In this document: positions 1-10,440 of the stretch, piece after piece
Layout: the number at the start of each line of letters is the position of its first letter
How positions within the stretch are numbered: the first letter of the stretch is position 1
From: Artemia franciscana
Taxonomy: Eukaryota; Arthropoda; Branchiopoda; Anostraca; Artemiidae
Length of the DNA: 64,000 nucleotides
Reading direction: 5' to 3'
Assembly: GCF_032884065.1 (NCBI RefSeq)
Contig: NC_088875.1
Span: forward strand, 41,863,402-41,927,401
Program-made: the position numbers and the translations under genes
The notes under the pieces: generated by a model
Databases searched by the model: none
The model's input: only the letters and a program-made list of their open reading frames with translations
What the model was told of the DNA's origin: nothing

Positions 1-2
1 AC

Positions 3-1211
3 GCCCCCTTCATTGCCAAGCCATTATCCGTGTTGATTAACCTGTGTTTCATGCTTGGTACTTTCCCAGATATTTGGAAAAAGGCATATATCCGGGTTAT
101 TCCGAAGTCAAGCCCCCCTAAAGCATGTGATGAATTGCGTCCTATCTCGATAACCCCCTGCCAGGCTAAAGTTATGGAAGCATTTGTACTCTGTCGATTG
201 CTCGACCAAATCAGTTCTTCTATCGATAAGTACCAGTATGGTGGACTCCAGGAGTGCAGTACTACAATTTATCTAGTGCGTATGTATGATTGTATACTTA
301 CATGGCTGGATAAAGGTAATTGGTTCCTGGATCTAGGTGCAATAGACTTCCAAAAAGCTTTTGATTTCATTAACCACCTGATTGCTGGCCAAAATTTGAA
401 GATAATGGGTGCGAAAAAGCGCGTGTTATCCGTGATTATGGATTTCTTATCTAATAGGAAACAGCGTGTTTATGCCCTGTTTGAGGGGGATTCTGACTCC
501 GATTGGACAGGTATAACATGTGGAGCTCTGCAGGGCACAAAGTTGGCTGCCATTGTATTTATAGCCATGATCAACTACCTACTAGTTGAATATGAGGATC
601 ATTACAAGTTTATAGACGATATCTCTTTTCTATTGAAATACTTAGTTGAAAATGGGATTGTTAAGAAAGAGTTCAGTGACGATTTCTTCGATGCGTTTAT
701 TGCCAAGTGCAATGTCTCTAAATTGATCATTAACACGAATAAGTCAAAGGTCTTATGCTTTAATCCGTTGAAGCGCACATTCAGCCAACCGTATGTTCCG
801 TTTCCGATTGTTGACTCAATAAAGATTTTGGGAGTTACTTTTTCAAGTGATTGTTCTTTCAGCTTGCATGTTGAAAATGTTGCTAAAAACGCAAATGCAT
901 GTCTGCAGTCTTTGAGTACAATGCATAGATTTGGCTGTGATGTCCAGTGCCTATTGCTAGCTTATCTTACATACGTCCGTCCAGTTCTGGAATATTCAAG
1001 CCCACTATGGGGGCCTGCAGCACTGCGTACTGTATACCTCATCCAAGAACTTGAGTCGGTGCAAAAGCAAGCCATGTTGATTATTATTGGCGATCGACAA
1101 CTATCTTATGGTGAAGCGCTTGTTAAACTCGACCTCCCCACGTTGGCCCAAAGATACGAGCAGATTATCCTGAGGTTTGGGAAGTTTCTTCTCTCTAAAC
1201 CCCAGCACTGA
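3..1211 (+). CDS. Non-LTR retrotransposon reverse transcriptase, 5' cut by window edge
   Basis: One open frame runs in from the left edge and stops at TGA 1209-1211, giving about 400 residues. It reads as the RT half of a LINE ORF2: an entry region with ELRPISITP, motif A as DFQKAFDFIN, motif B as GALQGTKLAAIVF, motif C as FIDDISFL (FIDD in place of the usual YADD), then a thumb and the LINE C-terminal signature YVRPVLEYSSPLWGP. The frame beyond the stop still reads like LINE tail (DILPPTAVPN), so the stop may be a nonsense mutation. It belongs to the broad CR1/L2/jockey group; I cannot name the clade. It lies inside intron 1 of the minus-strand AP-1 gamma gene. No frameshift is seen in 1.2 kb, so it is younger than the other LINEs nearby. 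Confidence 0.85.
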   Translation, partial: APFIAKPLSVLINLCFMLGTFPDIWKKAYIRVIPKSSPPKACDELRPISITPCQAKVMEAFVLCRLLDQISSSIDKYQYGGLQECSTTIYLVRMYDCILTWLDKGNWFLDLGAIDFQKAFDFINHLIAGQNLKIMGAKKRVLSVIMDFLSNRKQRVYALFEGDSDSDWTGITCGALQGTKLAAIVFIAMINYLLVEYEDHYKFIDDISFLLKYLVENGIVKKEFSDDFFDAFIAKCNVSKLIINTNKSKVLCFNPLKRTFSQPYVPFPIVDSIKILGVTFSSDCSFSLHVENVAKNANACLQSLSTMHRFGCDVQCLLLAYLTYVRPVLEYSSPLWGPAALRTVYLIQELESVQKQAMLIIIGDRQLSYGEALVKLDLPTLAQRYEQIILRFGKFLLSKPQH

Positions 1212-1550
1212 GACATCTTACCACCTACTGCAGTGCCCAACAACCGTACGCGTCTCTCTCTCTCTCTTAATAAGTAATACTGTTGTGAATTAGATAAAAT
1301 TGAAACAACAAGAATTTTCTCATTTCCAACACATGTTGCAAAAATTAATCCTACTTATCCTCTTACATATTACTTTTTATTTAGTACAACATCTGTTTTA
1401 CAAAACAAGCTTACTACCATGCATTGCTTTGAACCTTGTGTATTAATGACCACATAGTCTTGTTCATGGGGTCTAGGAAATTGATTAGTGTTGAAAGCTT
1501 CATATTTCAAGTTAGTTTTATGTTTGTACATGTTTGCCCACCTTGCAGTG
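1212..1550. other. No gene seen; short CT microsatellite
   Basis: A+T-rich sequence between two LINEs, with a short CT run at about 1253-1267. No coding signal was recognised on either strand. Confidence 0.5.
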
Positions 1551-2140
1551 TTACCTTAATTACCATAGTTTGTACTTTGGAGCAAATTAAGATCCACCTT
1601 GATCTGTAAATTACTCCATACTTTATTATGTGGATGATCAAACATCAAATGCATCTCAATGATGTTTCCAGGGAACACCATTCCACTCAACATCTAGTAG
1701 CTTCTTTGAAACATTATCATTGAGTGCTGAAACTGTTGTATCTGAGAGACTATTCCAGTGGTTTACTACACAGCAGGAGAAAAATGTTGATTTTCAAAAA
1801 ATGAATTTCACATCATTCAAACATTCATCATAAGGCTTGACTCTTATTTTTGTTTCTGTGTTAGTAGTTCTCTTTTGCACCCCCTCCAGAAGCTGTATAT
1901 TACCCCTGTATCCTGATAATGCTATGCTCAGTCCAAATCAAGCACTGGTCTGACAAGGAGCTTGTATAACCTCACAAAAATATATGGAGACCTACTGCAA
2001 AGAGTTTCTCTCAAGAGTGCAAGGACAGAGTTTGCATGAGAGTCTTCTTGCACTTTGAATGGAATTTACATTGCTTGTCAACAATGATTGCAAAATCCCT
2101 TTCTTCATCCACACTTTGCAGCTCTTGTTTGTTGTTTACA
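1551..2140 (-). pseudogene. 3' part of CR1-like LINE A (RT C-terminus and 3' tail)
   Basis: On the minus strand this reads, in shifting frames, as the end of a LINE ORF2: DEERDFAIIVDKQCKFHS, then RLYKLLVRPVLDLD, then VVNHWNSLSDTTVSALND. At least two frame changes and several stops show it is dead. The minus-strand 3' end carries GGTAATTAAGGTAA (plus 1551-1564), nearly the same terminal repeat as the neighbouring plus-strand LINE at 3911-3931, so both are 3' ends of one family. Removing 2146-3931 makes this piece continue the minus-strand fragment at 3935-4407 (motif HFGKSN followed by DEERD), so the two are one element split by a later insertion. Confidence 0.75.
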
Positions 2141-2145
2141 GATAA

Positions 2146-3931
2146 GATTGACCATAGTATGGTCAATCATGGACAATACTATGGACATAGTATTGTCAAT
2201 GTAACAATGCCAATGGTTGTCATTTTTGAGTCAGATGTCCAAAAACGACTGAAAAAGCTTGATGCATCGAAGTCAAAGGGACCAGATGGTATACACCCAA
2301 GACTACTCAAAGAGATTGCTGAACTAATATCCTCACCTTTAGCAAAAATCTTCAAGAAATCACTAAAGGAAAAAGTTGTCCCCTCTGACTGGAAAAAAGC
2401 TACTGTTATACCAATACACCAGAAAGGCTCCAAAGACAAAGCTGAAAATTATAGGCCAATAAGTCTAACATCAGTAACTTCAAAGATTCTCGAGGGAATC
2501 ATAAATGATGCTGTCACTAAGCACTTGACATACAACAACATCATGTCTCCAAATCAGCATGGCTTCCGAAATGGCCATTCCACGGACACAAACCTAATAC
2601 AGTCATACAATGAAGTCACCAAACTACTGGAAAAAGGGACACCCGTGGACATGATTTTGTTGGATCAAGCAAAAGCATTCAACAAAGTCACACACCTAAG
2701 GCTAAAACGAGAGCTTCAAGCTTGTCATATCCACTTGGACATCATTGAATGGATTGTAGACTTCCTGGGAGAACGAACCCAAAGAGTTGCTGTTATGAAT
2801 GATAAAGGAGTACGTGTACTATCATCACCTATACCTGTTCTTAGTGGAGTTCCCCCAAGGAACCGTGCTTGGGCCATCACTTTTCAACATATATATCAAT
2901 GATGCTCCTGAAATACTCCAAAACCTTCTCACACTCTATGCAGATGACTCTAAGCTCATCGGGGCAGCATCATCTTGAACAGAGGCTGCATCAATCCAAG
3001 CTAATCTTGACAGGCTGGATGACTGGGCTAGACAATGGCTACTTGAATTTAATTCAAGTAAATGTAAAGTTTTAGATTATGGCAATAAAAATCAAAAACA
3101 TATTTACCCCATGCAAAACCAAAGAACTGGTCAAAGAGAACCCCTAGTTGCAGTTACAGAGGAAAGAGACTTGGGTGTCATAGTTGACTGCCAGTTAAAG
3201 TTTCAAAGTCATACTGAAAAGATTGTAGCTAGTGCAAACTGCGCTTTAGGGACAATTAAACGAACATTCACGACTAAATCTCCACAAACAATCACCAAGC
3301 TATACAAAAGTCTTGTCAGACCAAGGCTAGAAACTGGCATGTCAATTGCATCTCCCTTCTATAAAGTGGACAAGGACATGATAGAGGAAGTACAGAGGAG
3401 AGCAACAAAGATAGTAGATGGGTGCCAACATCTTCCTTACCCAATGAGACTGCAAACTCTGAACTTATGCAGTATGACTTACCAAAGAAAAAGGGGTGAC
3501 ATGATTAAAACTTACAAATTGATTCACAACAATCCAATTCATGGTGTCTTCTTCATTGATTCATCACAGCGGACAAGGGGTCATTCTAAGAAGCTCATAA
3601 AGGTCGCTCAGAGGAGGGAATGCCATCACTTCCTAACCAGCCAGGTAGTAGACCAGTGGAACTCCCCGAGCAATCATACTGTATCCAGTAAGACTTTCAA
3701 AGAATTCAAAGTCTCACTTGACAAGGAGTGGAGCAATAAGGAATGGAGGCTGGAATGGGACACCTTGGAGTCCCAGACCAGAAAATAAACCCTAGTTAAT
3801 AAAACCAAATCAATATTAAAAACAATTCCAAATTGATCCACATGGCAATTTTTGAAGAAATGCTGAGCAATGCTACAGGATGGAAAATCCTTCAATTGCT
3901 CCAAGTTGCAATTTAAGGTAATTTAAGGTAA
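2146..3931 (+). pseudogene. CR1-like LINE B, 5'-truncated RT to 3' end, frameshifted
   Basis: The RT is open from about 2222 to 2860, with SKGPDGIHPRLLKE, AENYRPISLTSVTSKILE, HGFRNGHSTDTNLIQSY and motif A as LLDQAKAFNKV. A frameshift near 2862-2870 moves the reading to the next frame, where INDAPEILQ and motif C LYADDSKLIG appear; a stop follows near 2978. A third stretch, 3111-3788, holds the thumb and C-terminus (TEERDLGVIVDCQLKFQ, KLYKSLVRPRLE, VQRRATKIVDG, WNSPSN). The 3' end carries two copies of AATTTAAGGT (3911-3931), as CR1-group elements often end in short repeats. Endonuclease and ORF1 are missing, so it is 5'-truncated. It inserted into LINE A and so is younger. Confidence 0.85.
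2147..2197. repeat. Two adjacent perfect hairpins at a LINE junction
   Basis: Arms 2147-2156 and 2158-2167 are perfect complements around one base. Arms 2172-2183 and 2186-2197 (GACAATACTATG and its complement) pair perfectly around two bases. They sit at the 5' junction of the plus-strand LINE. Short foldbacks at a truncated LINE 5' junction could come from template switching; that is inference. Confidence 0.7.
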
Positions 3932-3934
3932 AAA

Positions 3935-4407
3935 CATGAGTTGGACTTGCCAAAGTGTATAACACTACATTTGTCAATATTGAAACTCATGTGCCATGTT
4001 GTTGCCCAGTTTGAATATTGTCAAGATCCACTTGTAGTTATTCATGGTTAACTGCACCAAACAAATCTGAGTTGTCAGCATAAAGCAATATGATTTGTAA
4101 ATAATTGAAAAATATCATTTATATAGATACTGAACAGGGTAGATCCTAAGACACTACCCTGCAGGACATCACTGGTGACTCCATATGTCTCATAGAGGAT
4201 TGATTCTCCTTCATTATTAAAGAGCCTCACTCTCTGAGTTCTATCAGTAAGAAAAGTGAAGATCCAGCCGACAAGGTCTGCATTGATTACACATGAGACA
4301 AGTTTTATCTTCAGGTGCAAATGAGGAATTTTATCAAATACTTTGGCAAGGTCAAGCAGCAGGACATCCAAAGGTAGGCCCTGATCAATCAGGTCTGTTA
4401 TTGCATC
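3935..4407 (-). pseudogene. Middle part of LINE A (RT palm and thumb)
   Basis: Minus-strand reading gives DAITDLIDQGLPLDVLLLDL leading into motif A (LLLDLAKVFDKIPH), motif B region DVLQGSVLGSTLFSIYIND, motif C as LYADNSDLF (second Asp changed to Asn), and the thumb NIDKCSVIHFGKSN. A frameshift lies between motif B and the thumb. The loss of the YADD aspartate means the copy is inactive. It continues into 1551-2140 once LINE B is removed. Confidence 0.8.
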
Positions 4408-4419
4408 TTATCTCTTTCC

Positions 4420-4632
4420 TTACTGTTCAAGTTATCATTAAATCTCTCCAGATTATCTCTGGATTGGAAAACAGCCCATATCATTCCAATATTTAAGAAA
4501 AGTATAAAGAACCTTGCTGAAAACTACCAACATATTGGCATGACTTCAGTAGTTGTTAAGATTCTTGAAAGAATAATCAGTTTTGCAGCTATTACACATT
4601 TTGAAGCAAATAATCTCTTGCTAAAAATTTCA
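4420..4632 (+). pseudogene. Inverted 5' segment of LINE A (RT N-terminal part)
   Basis: On the plus strand this reads LSLDWKTAHIIPIFKKS, then LAENYQHIGMTSVVVKILER and EANNLLLKI, the part of RT just before the region that starts LINE A at 4407, but in opposite orientation. Only about 20-25 residues of RT are missing between the two pieces. A 5' inversion with a small junction loss is the usual product of twin priming during LINE insertion. Confidence 0.75.
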
Positions 4633-5144
4633 TAATATTGTATAGTTTATTTGGAAATGGTATTACCCTTTGTTAAGTGTTGCCTACAGAAAAGGAATCT
4701 TGGAACAAGATAACCAAAAAAATAAACAAAAGATAATGCACCAGTTACTGGATAATAAAAATTTTTGCAAAAGCAAAATTTATTGCTTTTGCATTTGAAA
4801 TCAGGTTTGGGCAACTGTTTTTAGAAAAGAGCCATTATAATTAGGGTAGGCTAATTGGTTTACAGGCAATATGATTAAATTTTTACATATATTAAATACA
4901 ATCTAAAGATGATCCAATTAATTTAATTTTAAAGTAGCTATAATAGCTATTTTTACCTATTAATAAGGACAAATTTCAGTGTTACATCCTATTTTTGTAG
5001 CCTATTTATGTTCCTTTGGAAGGAACATAAAATAAGCATTTCAATGGGTTATCAGTTTGGCAGGTCTACTCCACATAAGGAAAAACAATAAAAATGAATT
5101 CTACCTTTAATATAGGCTATGCCTAAAATGTAGTCAACAGATTC
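4633..5144. other. No gene seen (AP-1 gamma intron 1)
   Basis: A+T-rich sequence with many short homopolymers; I see no coding or RNA signal. Confidence 0.5.
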
Positions 5145-5790
5145 TGGTAAAACTCTAGTTAATTGACTTCTCACTATCACAAAAAGGGTTTAGGTTAGGA
5201 AAATGAAACTTTTAGGGATGGGTCTACAGGCTAAAGTATGTCCCAGGAAGGTATTTTAAAGTACCCATCTCTACTCCTTCTCCCTCTAGACAGCCCTGAA
5301 AATTGCCTACATGACAGGTCTTTACCAATTGAAATTTTGACAAGACAACATTTTACCTTAATTTTCAGTTACTAGTTACTTTATCTCTGCCTTTAGTTCT
5401 GAAAAATGCAATTCCTGTTATTTGAGTAGTGTTTTGAGCCATATCAATGTTTTTTTTTTCAAAATTTTGGAAATGTTTTTGCACATCTTAAAACCTTGTA
5501 AAATGGAATTGAGCAAAGTTATGAAGCTCAAAACAATTTTGTTGTACTTCAATTAAGCAGATGATCTATTTTGCAATGTTTCACTTTTATAACACACATG
5601 CTTTTAAAGGTCATCAAAGGTCAGGGCCCTCTAGAGGGAGATGGAGTAGAGGTAGTTACTTCAAAATGCCTTCCTGGGACATACTTTAGTCTGTAGATTC
5701 ATCCCTGATGGTTTCATTTTCATAACCTAAACCCTTTCCAAGATAGCAAGAAGTCAATTAACTAGAATTTTACCCAGATTCTCCATGCAT
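5145..5790. repeat. Foldback repeat with 150-bp arms
   Basis: The arm at about 5145-5300 (containing GGGTTTAGGTTAGGAAAATG and GGCTAAAGTATGTCCCAGGA) returns as its reverse complement at about 5615-5785 (TCCTGGGACATACTTTAG, CATAACCTAAACCC). The 300-bp centre is A+T-rich. The same unit occurs twice as direct copies at 9640-9910, so this is a dispersed family, perhaps a foldback or MITE-type element. Confidence 0.8.
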
Positions 5791-6411
5791 AAACCATTTT
5801 CACCACCCCTACCTTTATACACAAATATATAGCCTAGGCCAAATTAAATGCATATTTCTGTTTCTTGATTTGGTTAATGATGCTATAGTTTAGACTATGA
5901 GTAAAACAAAAGAAAAATGTATGGTAAAATGTATCGAGTATAGCTATGATTTGGAATGCAGTCTATATTTGTAGCTTAGGGGGGAGAAGAGGGATTGTAA
6001 AAGTGGTTTGTATGTAGATAATCTGTTGACTGTATGCTTTATGTATAGCCTATTAAGAAGCAAGAATTGTTATGTTTACCATGTTTCCTTGGGTGGATTG
6101 GACCTCATGAGCTTATGCCTTTAATAGTACTAACTTTATTTATATAACATGTTTCTTTTAGAAGTGGCCAACCACTAAGGTGAAACCAAGAGTGTTGAAT
6201 GGAGAATTGAATGGTACTGCATGCTTCTCCTTAAAGTGATTCCTTTAGAATAGGAATCTTGACAAAAAGTAGTATTTTTCTATTTTCTGATTTCTGTCTT
6301 CTGCCATAGATCTGACAAGACTTTCACTCCCAATTTGAGCTAGTCTATGAAAGACCACAAATGAAATGCAAGAAGTTACCCTAATTTCTATAAGATACAA
6401 TATAAATCTCA
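5791..6411. other. AP-1 gamma intron 1, donor-proximal part
   Basis: The intron begins on minus at 6412 with GTGAGA. No further AP-1 gamma exon was recognised from here to position 1, so intron 1 is longer than 6.4 kb. Confidence 0.6.
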
Positions 6412-6412
6412 C

Positions 6413-6657
6413 CCTAACATATGGATGTAAAGTAGCTTGGCAATATTTCTGCATCTCCACATAGCATCTTCATCTCTGAAAGTTGATCTGATGTAAGCAC
6501 ATTCTTTATTAACAACAGCACGTTCCTCAGCTGCTGTTCTGGCTGACCTTATTTGTCTAATTAAGTCCCTCAGTCTAGTGGGTGTAGGCGTCTTAACTTT
6601 CTCAACAACATCCCCAATCACCTGTTTGATAGTGTCAACCACAGCAGCAGAATTCAT
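6413..6657 (-). CDS. AP1G1: AP-1 complex subunit gamma, first coding exon
   Basis: Gamma-adaptin is a large subunit of the AP-1 clathrin adaptor, which sorts cargo at the trans-Golgi network and endosomes. ATG 6657-6655 opens 81 full codons plus two bases. After a 25-residue N-terminal extension the protein reads [38 protein letters not shown] and [14 protein letters not shown], the highly conserved start of the adaptin trunk; the family continues with YPAHFGQ, which must be in the next exon. The exon ends at a GG|GTGAGA donor (6413|6412), phase 2. An in-frame stop lies about 30 nt upstream of the ATG, and G is at -3. The family is about 820-980 residues, so over 90% lies outside the window. 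Insect AP-1 gamma isoforms carry comparable N-terminal extensions. It is head to head with STT3B. Confidence 0.93.
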
Positions 6658-6662
6658 TTCAT
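6654..6662 (-). promoter_or_regulatory. Two-codon upstream ORF overlapping the AP-1 gamma start
   Basis: On minus the sequence is ATGAAATGA: an upstream ATG at 6662, one AAA codon, and a TGA whose bases overlap the AP-1 gamma ATG (6657-6655). If the mRNA includes it, ribosomes could terminate and restart on the same spot. The transcription start is unknown, so this is conditional. Confidence 0.4.
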
Positions 6663-6689
6663 TTGAAAATTGGGCTTTAAGATAAAATT

Positions 6690-7369
6690 ATTTGATTTCT
6701 TCCTAAGTAGGTGCCGCGATGTTGACATGGTTGCTGCAAAAACACAATTTGGCACATTTGAAGTGAATAATGAACAAAAGTAGACATTATAAGGATCACC
6801 ATGTACATATTTTGAAGGAGAGCTTTTAATTTCTCCTTTTATCCCATGGTGTTGTAAAAAAATCCTCTCAGTTAAACCGTGGCAATTTGTAATTGGGCTC
6901 ATTTTCTAGATAACAGGTAAATACAATCAATTAATTCAACATTCACTGTTCTTTCCAAAAACTATTTTAAAAAAAGAACTCAAAAAAAAAAAATAAAAAA
7001 AATTAAAGAGCCATATTAAAACCTAAAAGGAACAGGAACAGAATTTCATAATGATTCAATATACTCGTTAATATTGCAAACAACCAGTTCTAACAGAATT
7101 TAAGTGAATAAAGAAAGTGCAATAGAATAAATACTAAAGTAAATAGTTAAATCACAGGCAGCGCATTAGCGGTGCCTAAGTAAAGAGCGATGTGACAACC
7201 TTTATTATTTTTTAGACCAAGGCACTTCGTATAGAAGACGTTGTAGTAGAAACGTCAACAGGGACTCAATCGATGGGAAATTAAAAGGGGTAGTACCGTT
7301 TTCAATAGCCCTAAATAATTTAGGGCAGCCAACCCCCCACGCCCATAGTTTCCTCAAATATATCTTATC
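6690..7369. other. Divergent intergenic region, AP-1 gamma side
   Basis: Likely holds the AP-1 gamma promoter, but I see no convincing TATA box or initiator. Contains an A-rich stretch near 6960-7005. Confidence 0.4.
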
Positions 7370-8560
7370 AAAATCTTAACATAACTATTTTATTCGTGTA
7401 TTTTAAAGGTCCGAAAATTATGTCTTTGAGGATGACAATCCCCTACCCAAAGCCCGGGGACAAGGGTTATAAGTTAAGCCCTGGGGGCATATACGGTTTT
7501 TAGAGAAAGGGTATTCGTATAAATTCGGAGGGCTCATTGAACTGGTAATTAGAATTTTTAGTGCCCTTTTGAAGATTAAATAAAAATTTTTTTTTTAACT
7601 GCAAGTAAGGAGCGACATTAAAACTGAAAACAAACAAAAATTATCCGTATATGAAAGGGGTTGTCCCCCTTGCAAAAGTTTGACTCTTTCACAACTCTAT
7701 TATTAAAAAAATAAAAAAAAACTTTAGTGTAAATAGGAAGGCCTTGTGGACGGGACAACCCCATTTTGTATATGAGAGAATTTTTGTTCGTTTTAAGTTT
7801 TAATGTCGCTCCTTGATTGCAGTTAAGAAAACTTGTTTTGTTTTTTTATTTAATTTATGAACGTTTTTGAATTAATACATGTTTAGATTTTGGCTCACCG
7901 CACTTGAATCATTAAAACGAAATTTACATATTGATTTTTTTTTTTTTTGTTTAACGGCTTTCTCATAGTTTTGATCGGACGATCTTGATAAAAAAGGTTG
8001 GGAGAGGAGGCCTAGTTGCCTTCTAGTTTTTGTTTACTTAAAAATCCAATTAGATTTTTTATGTACGAACCTTTTTGCTAGTAATTAACATACGTGGTTT
8101 ATGAATTAGAAATTGCAACGTTAGTGCCCTTTTCTCTAGTCGAAAGGTCGAAATATCAATAGTCAAAAAAGATCGAAAGGGAACCGGCTGCAATACCCCT
8201 CCATACACCCATCGCTCCCCCAAATACATTTAATCATAATTTTGCTATAGCCATTCTGTCCACCGTTGTTGAAAGGTCTAGTAAATGTGTCTGTAAGGTT
8301 GAGCACTTCACCTCCTGTAGCCCTAAGGAAAAGGGTTGTGAGTTATACCTGAAGGTCATATAAGGCTTTTATGGAAAGGATGGTCATATACACTTTGGAG
8401 GGGGCTCATTGGATTTGAAATTAGAAGTTCTAGCTCCCCTTTTAAGCGTCAAAGTAATCAGATGGTAAGTAGCCCTCTCCCCTTACGGTCTATTTTCCCC
8501 ATGTAAATCTGATAAAAATTTTAAGATGGCCATTATTTCAAAATAGTGTGAAAGATTTCA
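7370..8560. repeat. Palindromic-family repeat, diverged copy with partial tail
   Basis: Contains the module bounded by AACTGCAAGTAAGGAGCGAC (from 7600) and its complement ending at about 7822, with pairing arms around the CCGTATATGAAAGGGGTTGT segment. The sequence beyond (7850-8110) matches the linker of the longer copies at 17.7, 36.6 and 61.2 kb. Flanks at 7370-7565 and 8390-8560 resemble 24780-25000, another repeat seen beside this family. Confidence 0.7.
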
Positions 8561-8773
8561 TAACAAGAACTTGAGGTTAATAAAATCCCCCACAATCTGT
8601 GTCATTGTGGATAATACCCCCTCCCCTAGATCCCTCAGGGGAATGGTTGTAATTTGTGTCCTGGGAGGGGGATATAAGGTATATATAGAAAGGCTTATAG
8701 AGAAATATTTTAGCAAAATGATTATTTTAAATTGTTTGAGGATGTGTTCGAGGAAATGGTGGGTGTTGGAAGA

Positions 8774-8774
8774 C

Positions 8775-8834
<60 letters not shown>
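8774..8834. repeat. (TA)n microsatellite
   Basis: About 60 bases of almost pure TA between the divergent AP-1 gamma and STT3B start codons. Open frames across it are artefacts of the repeat. Confidence 0.95.
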
Positions 8835-9413
8835 TTTTTACATATATAAATATGTATACATGTAAAATGTATACTTTTACAAATTCTTGGTTTGGTCTTC
8901 GTTAAAAAAAAAAAATGTTGTGGAATGAAGCTAGAGAATACTTAAAAAATCAAAACTGATATTGGCCTTTCAGTAACTTAATGCTGCTGAAAAAATTAAG
9001 TCAGTTTTTAAAGAATAATAGTTAAATTATTGAAGTAAACATGCCTCAAAATTAGTTTTGAAATTAAAAGTACAAAAGAATTTTAATTTTTCTTAACGAT
9101 TAGCCTTAACCGGAAAAGCAGTTTAGGATTTACAAAGAGATTTTTTCAACCACTCTGACAGCTTAAAAAACAAAATAATTCCAGGTCAAGAAATTTGAGT
9201 GAAAATTTCCTAGTTCAAAGCTTCTATTTTTGTTTCTACCTAAATTAGGTTGGAATATGAGATGAAAAAACATTCTTTTATTTATCATTGGCTGGACCAT
9301 TTCTTTTGCGACAAAAGGTTGTGTTTCGGCAACGTTTGAATAATTGTCTCACAGCAATTTCTAGAAGAAGTACATTAATCTTAAGTCAAAGTTCCGGGTC
9401 GTTTTCAAGCAAA
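8835..9413 (+). other. STT3B upstream region and probable 5' UTR
   Basis: A+T-rich sequence leading to the STT3B ATG. The STT3B frame stays open upstream to about 9288 but has no ATG there (9288 is TTG), so the start at 9414 is preferred. I see no clear TATA box. Confidence 0.4.
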
Positions 9414-9586
9414 ATGGCACTCTTGGCCACCAAGAAGATATATGATTCTGGAGTCACTGGCTTAATTAGTCTAATTATATTCATAGTCTTAACTTTGGCC
9501 TGTATTGCTGGATTTTCATCAAGATTATTTGCTGTTATTCGCTTTGAAAGCATCATCCATGAATTTGACCCCTGGTTTAACTACAG
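9414..9586 (+). CDS. STT3B: STT3B oligosaccharyltransferase catalytic subunit, exon 1
   Basis: First coding exon: 57 codons plus two bases, ending TACAG|GTTTGT. ATG 9414 sits in a good context (A at -3, G at +4). It encodes a short cytosolic N-terminus, the first membrane segment (about residues 16-36) and the first lumenal loop with [16 protein letters not shown]. Asp52 in EFDPWF is the conserved metal/acceptor-site aspartate of the STT3 family. The split codon AG|A restores Arg58. The N-terminus is shorter than in human STT3B, but the STT3-specific loop is complete. Confidence 0.95.
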
Positions 9587-9639
9587 GTTTGTAGCCTAGC
9601 TCATCTTAATTCATATAGGTCCTTTTAATATCCTCAGTT

Positions 9640-9910
9640 ATCTATTTGGTTAAATTCTTGTTAATTGACATCTTGCTATCTCAGAAAGGGTTTAGGTTAG
9701 GAAAATGGCACTTTCAGGGATGGGTCCACAGGCTAAAGTATATCCCAGGAAGGTATTCTGAAGTACTTACCTCTGTGAAATTCTAGTCCATTGACTTCTT
9801 GCTATCTTGGAAAGTGTTGGGCTAGAGAATTGAAACTTTCAGGGATGTGTCTACAGGCTAAAGTATATCCCGGGAAGTTATTTTGAGATCCCTAACTATA
9901 CCCCTTCCCC
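9640..9910 (+). repeat. Two direct copies of the 5145-5790 foldback arm
   Basis: TTGACATCTTGCTATCTCAG through GGCTAAAGTATATCCCAGGA is followed at once by a second copy (TTGACTTCTTGCTATCTTGG to AAGTATATCCCGGGAAG). Period about 120 bp. It begins only some 60 bp after the STT3B exon 1 donor. Confidence 0.8.
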
Positions 9911-10440
9911 CCTCCTCTATATAACACAGTTTTTTGTGCATGACAGCTTATATTTTGGTCAAATTTGATCCTATATTACTATTAAAAGTGTAAATCCTTG
10001 CTTACCTTAGAAAAATTCAACTTTTCACTGTTTTTTAAGCTACTATATTCTATAATTAGTTCACCAGCATTGAAAAACAATTATTACCTTTTATGGTATA
10101 GTTCAAAATGGAATGCAGGCATTTAAAATCCCCTGTTTGAAACTCTTATCTTTAAAGGGCTTTTGACAGGGGTAATACAGATAAGACTTTGAACTTTTAA
10201 GGGGCTTCTCACTCAAAATTATGATTTGTTGCTACAATTGGGTAAGTTTTATGTTATATGTATCAATAACATTTATTTTGTAAATTGTAATGGCATAGAG
10301 AAAGTCAATTTCTTCAAGAAGGCCCAATAATGATTCTTAGAAACCTGAAGAGAGGCAAAACAGAAATTTAGTGGGAAAAATAAGCACAAGTCCTAAATAC
10401 ATGATTGGCATAACTGTAATGGATATGCTCTCTTTGGGGG
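9911..10440. other. STT3B intron, no feature seen
   Basis: A+T-rich, no coding match recognised; ends at a G run (10436-10446). Confidence 0.5.

Noticed and set aside
6245-6460. Extra AP-1 gamma coding sequence beyond the donor
   Set aside because: The frame 3' of GG|GTGAGA does not continue the conserved YPAHFG sequence; it is intron.
8571-8849. Open frame reading YIYIYI
   Set aside because: Translation of a (TA)n microsatellite; no domain. The same applies to frames at 27323-27776.
9288-9413. Longer N-terminus for STT3B
   Set aside because: The frame is open upstream but position 9288 is TTG, not ATG. ATG 9414 has a good context and matches the family's N-terminal topology.
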